From assembly GCF_900205965.1 (NCBI RefSeq), contig NZ_OAOF01000006.1, positions 186,001 to 250,000 of the forward strand: DNA of 64,000 bases, in the 5' to 3' direction. Made by a program: the position numbers and the translations under genes. Below the pieces are notes generated by a model. It made no database searches, was not told the DNA's origin, and saw nothing but the letters and a program-made list of their open reading frames with translations. The stretch is from Lacrimispora amygdalina. GTDB taxonomy: Bacteria; Bacillota; Clostridia; Lachnospirales; Lachnospiraceae. Below, one piece after another: positions 63,811 through 64,000 of the stretch. Within the stretch, counting starts at the first letter, position 1; each line of letters opens with the position of its first letter.

Positions 63811-64000
63811 CCTCAATCTCCTTTTTATTTGTTTTGTTTTTAGGAAACAACGTTAGTAGTTCCAAAACAACCGGATAAATAAGTAGTTCTCTCATCGACG
63901 GATCTAAATAAGCAGCCGTCATGATAATGGTTAAAACAGCAATAGAATACAGTTTCTTTTTACGAATATCTTTTGGTGTAAAATATTCTATGTTGATGGT
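63752..64000 (-). CDS. agrB: AgrB-like peptide-processing membrane protease (C-terminal part, cut by window edge)
   Basis: The open frame from the window edge to a stop at 63752-63754 gives NIEYFTPKDIRKKKLYSIAVLTIIMTAAYL, then a hydrophobic ELLIYPVVLELLTLFP and a charged tail. This matches the last part of AgrB proteins, where an NxxxxxxxxRKKxKxxSI block precedes the final transmembrane helices. The catalytic His and Cys lie in the missing N-terminal part. AgrB cyclises and cuts AgrD. The overlap with the peptide gene supports the pairing. Confidence 0.75.
   Translation of the reverse strand, partial: TINIEYFTPKDIRKKKLYSIAVLTIIMTAAYLDPSMRELLIYPVVLELLTLFPKNKTNKKEIEDDEERSSKRIAESISESIS

Noticed and set aside
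1..64000. CRISPR arrays, rRNA or tRNA genes
   Set aside because: No regularly spaced repeats and no cloverleaf-like or rRNA-like sequences were seen when reading the window. A dedicated tRNA or Rfam scan was not possible here.

Overview
The window looks like the chromosome of an endospore-forming, anaerobic Clostridia species, most likely Lachnospiraceae. The support is low-to-moderate GC, Firmicute-type ribosome binding sites, an alpha/beta small acid-soluble spore protein, GerW/YtfJ, a YlbJ-like membrane protein, a SufCBDSU iron-sulfur operon, the short HisG plus HisZ pair, RecU, FakA-like DAK2, RqcH, and an Agr-type peptide cassette at the right edge. I saw no rRNA or tRNA genes, CRISPR array, insertion sequence or integrase.

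Layout. 1-1.1 kb: the end of eutB and all of eutC (adenosylcobalamin-dependent ethanolamine ammonia-lyase). 1.1-5.2 kb: a divergent flavodoxin/ferredoxin protein (EFR1 type), then a tight three-gene operon encoding a leaderless solute-binding-like protein with an N-terminal DUF1858-like domain, a HypB/CobW-like G3E GTPase, and a soluble ABC ATPase with no membrane partner. I cannot match this operon to a described pathway. 5.2-8.9 kb: the riboflavin operon ribD-ribE-ribBA-ribH on the minus strand, behind an FMN riboswitch and a leader terminator. 9.1-14.1 kb: sufCBDSU. 14.2-15.4 kb: pepT.

15.6-25.5 kb: an AT-rich accessory island on the minus strand. It holds two VgrG/gpD-like spike proteins flanking a DcrB/Eag-like small protein, a possible Imm11-like protein, a 667-residue cysteine-rich protein with PAAR/DUF4280-like segments, and three tandem copies of a two-TM DUF3592-like gene in progressive decay. 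A TPR protein follows, split from a lipoprotein signal peptide by an in-frame TAG, then two unknown genes. No sheath, tube or baseplate ATPase is visible, so this reads as an orphan spike/effector/immunity locus. 25.8-29.4 kb: a ZIP-family metal transporter, a subtilase without a signal peptide, and an AraC/GyrI-like regulator preceded by three TGTACA boxes at exact 11-bp spacing.

29.5-43.1 kb: a long minus-strand housekeeping stretch. The histidine operon hisZ-G-D-B-A-IE lacks hisH and hisF but carries a degenerate HisF-like domain fused to HisIE. Upstream of it lie recU, an RluA-type synthase, an SDR, a YgiQ radical SAM protein, a HAD phosphatase, an RsuA-type synthase and an RsmF-type methyltransferase. 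43.2-52.7 kb: M23 peptidase, YlbJ-like protein, coiled-coil protein, coaD, rsmD, ssp, udk, a DUF975 protein, recG, fakA-like and asp23-like genes. 52.8-63.2 kb: rpmB, then gerW, a DUF2953 protein, two uncharacterised genes, cinA, pgsA, rimO, rpoZ, gmk and yicC (all minus), and divergent rqcH (plus). 63.2-64.0 kb: a small unknown ORF and the end of an agrB-agrD cassette. Its predicted peptide has Ser where AgrD peptides usually have the ring-forming Cys, suggesting a lactone rather than thiolactone signal.
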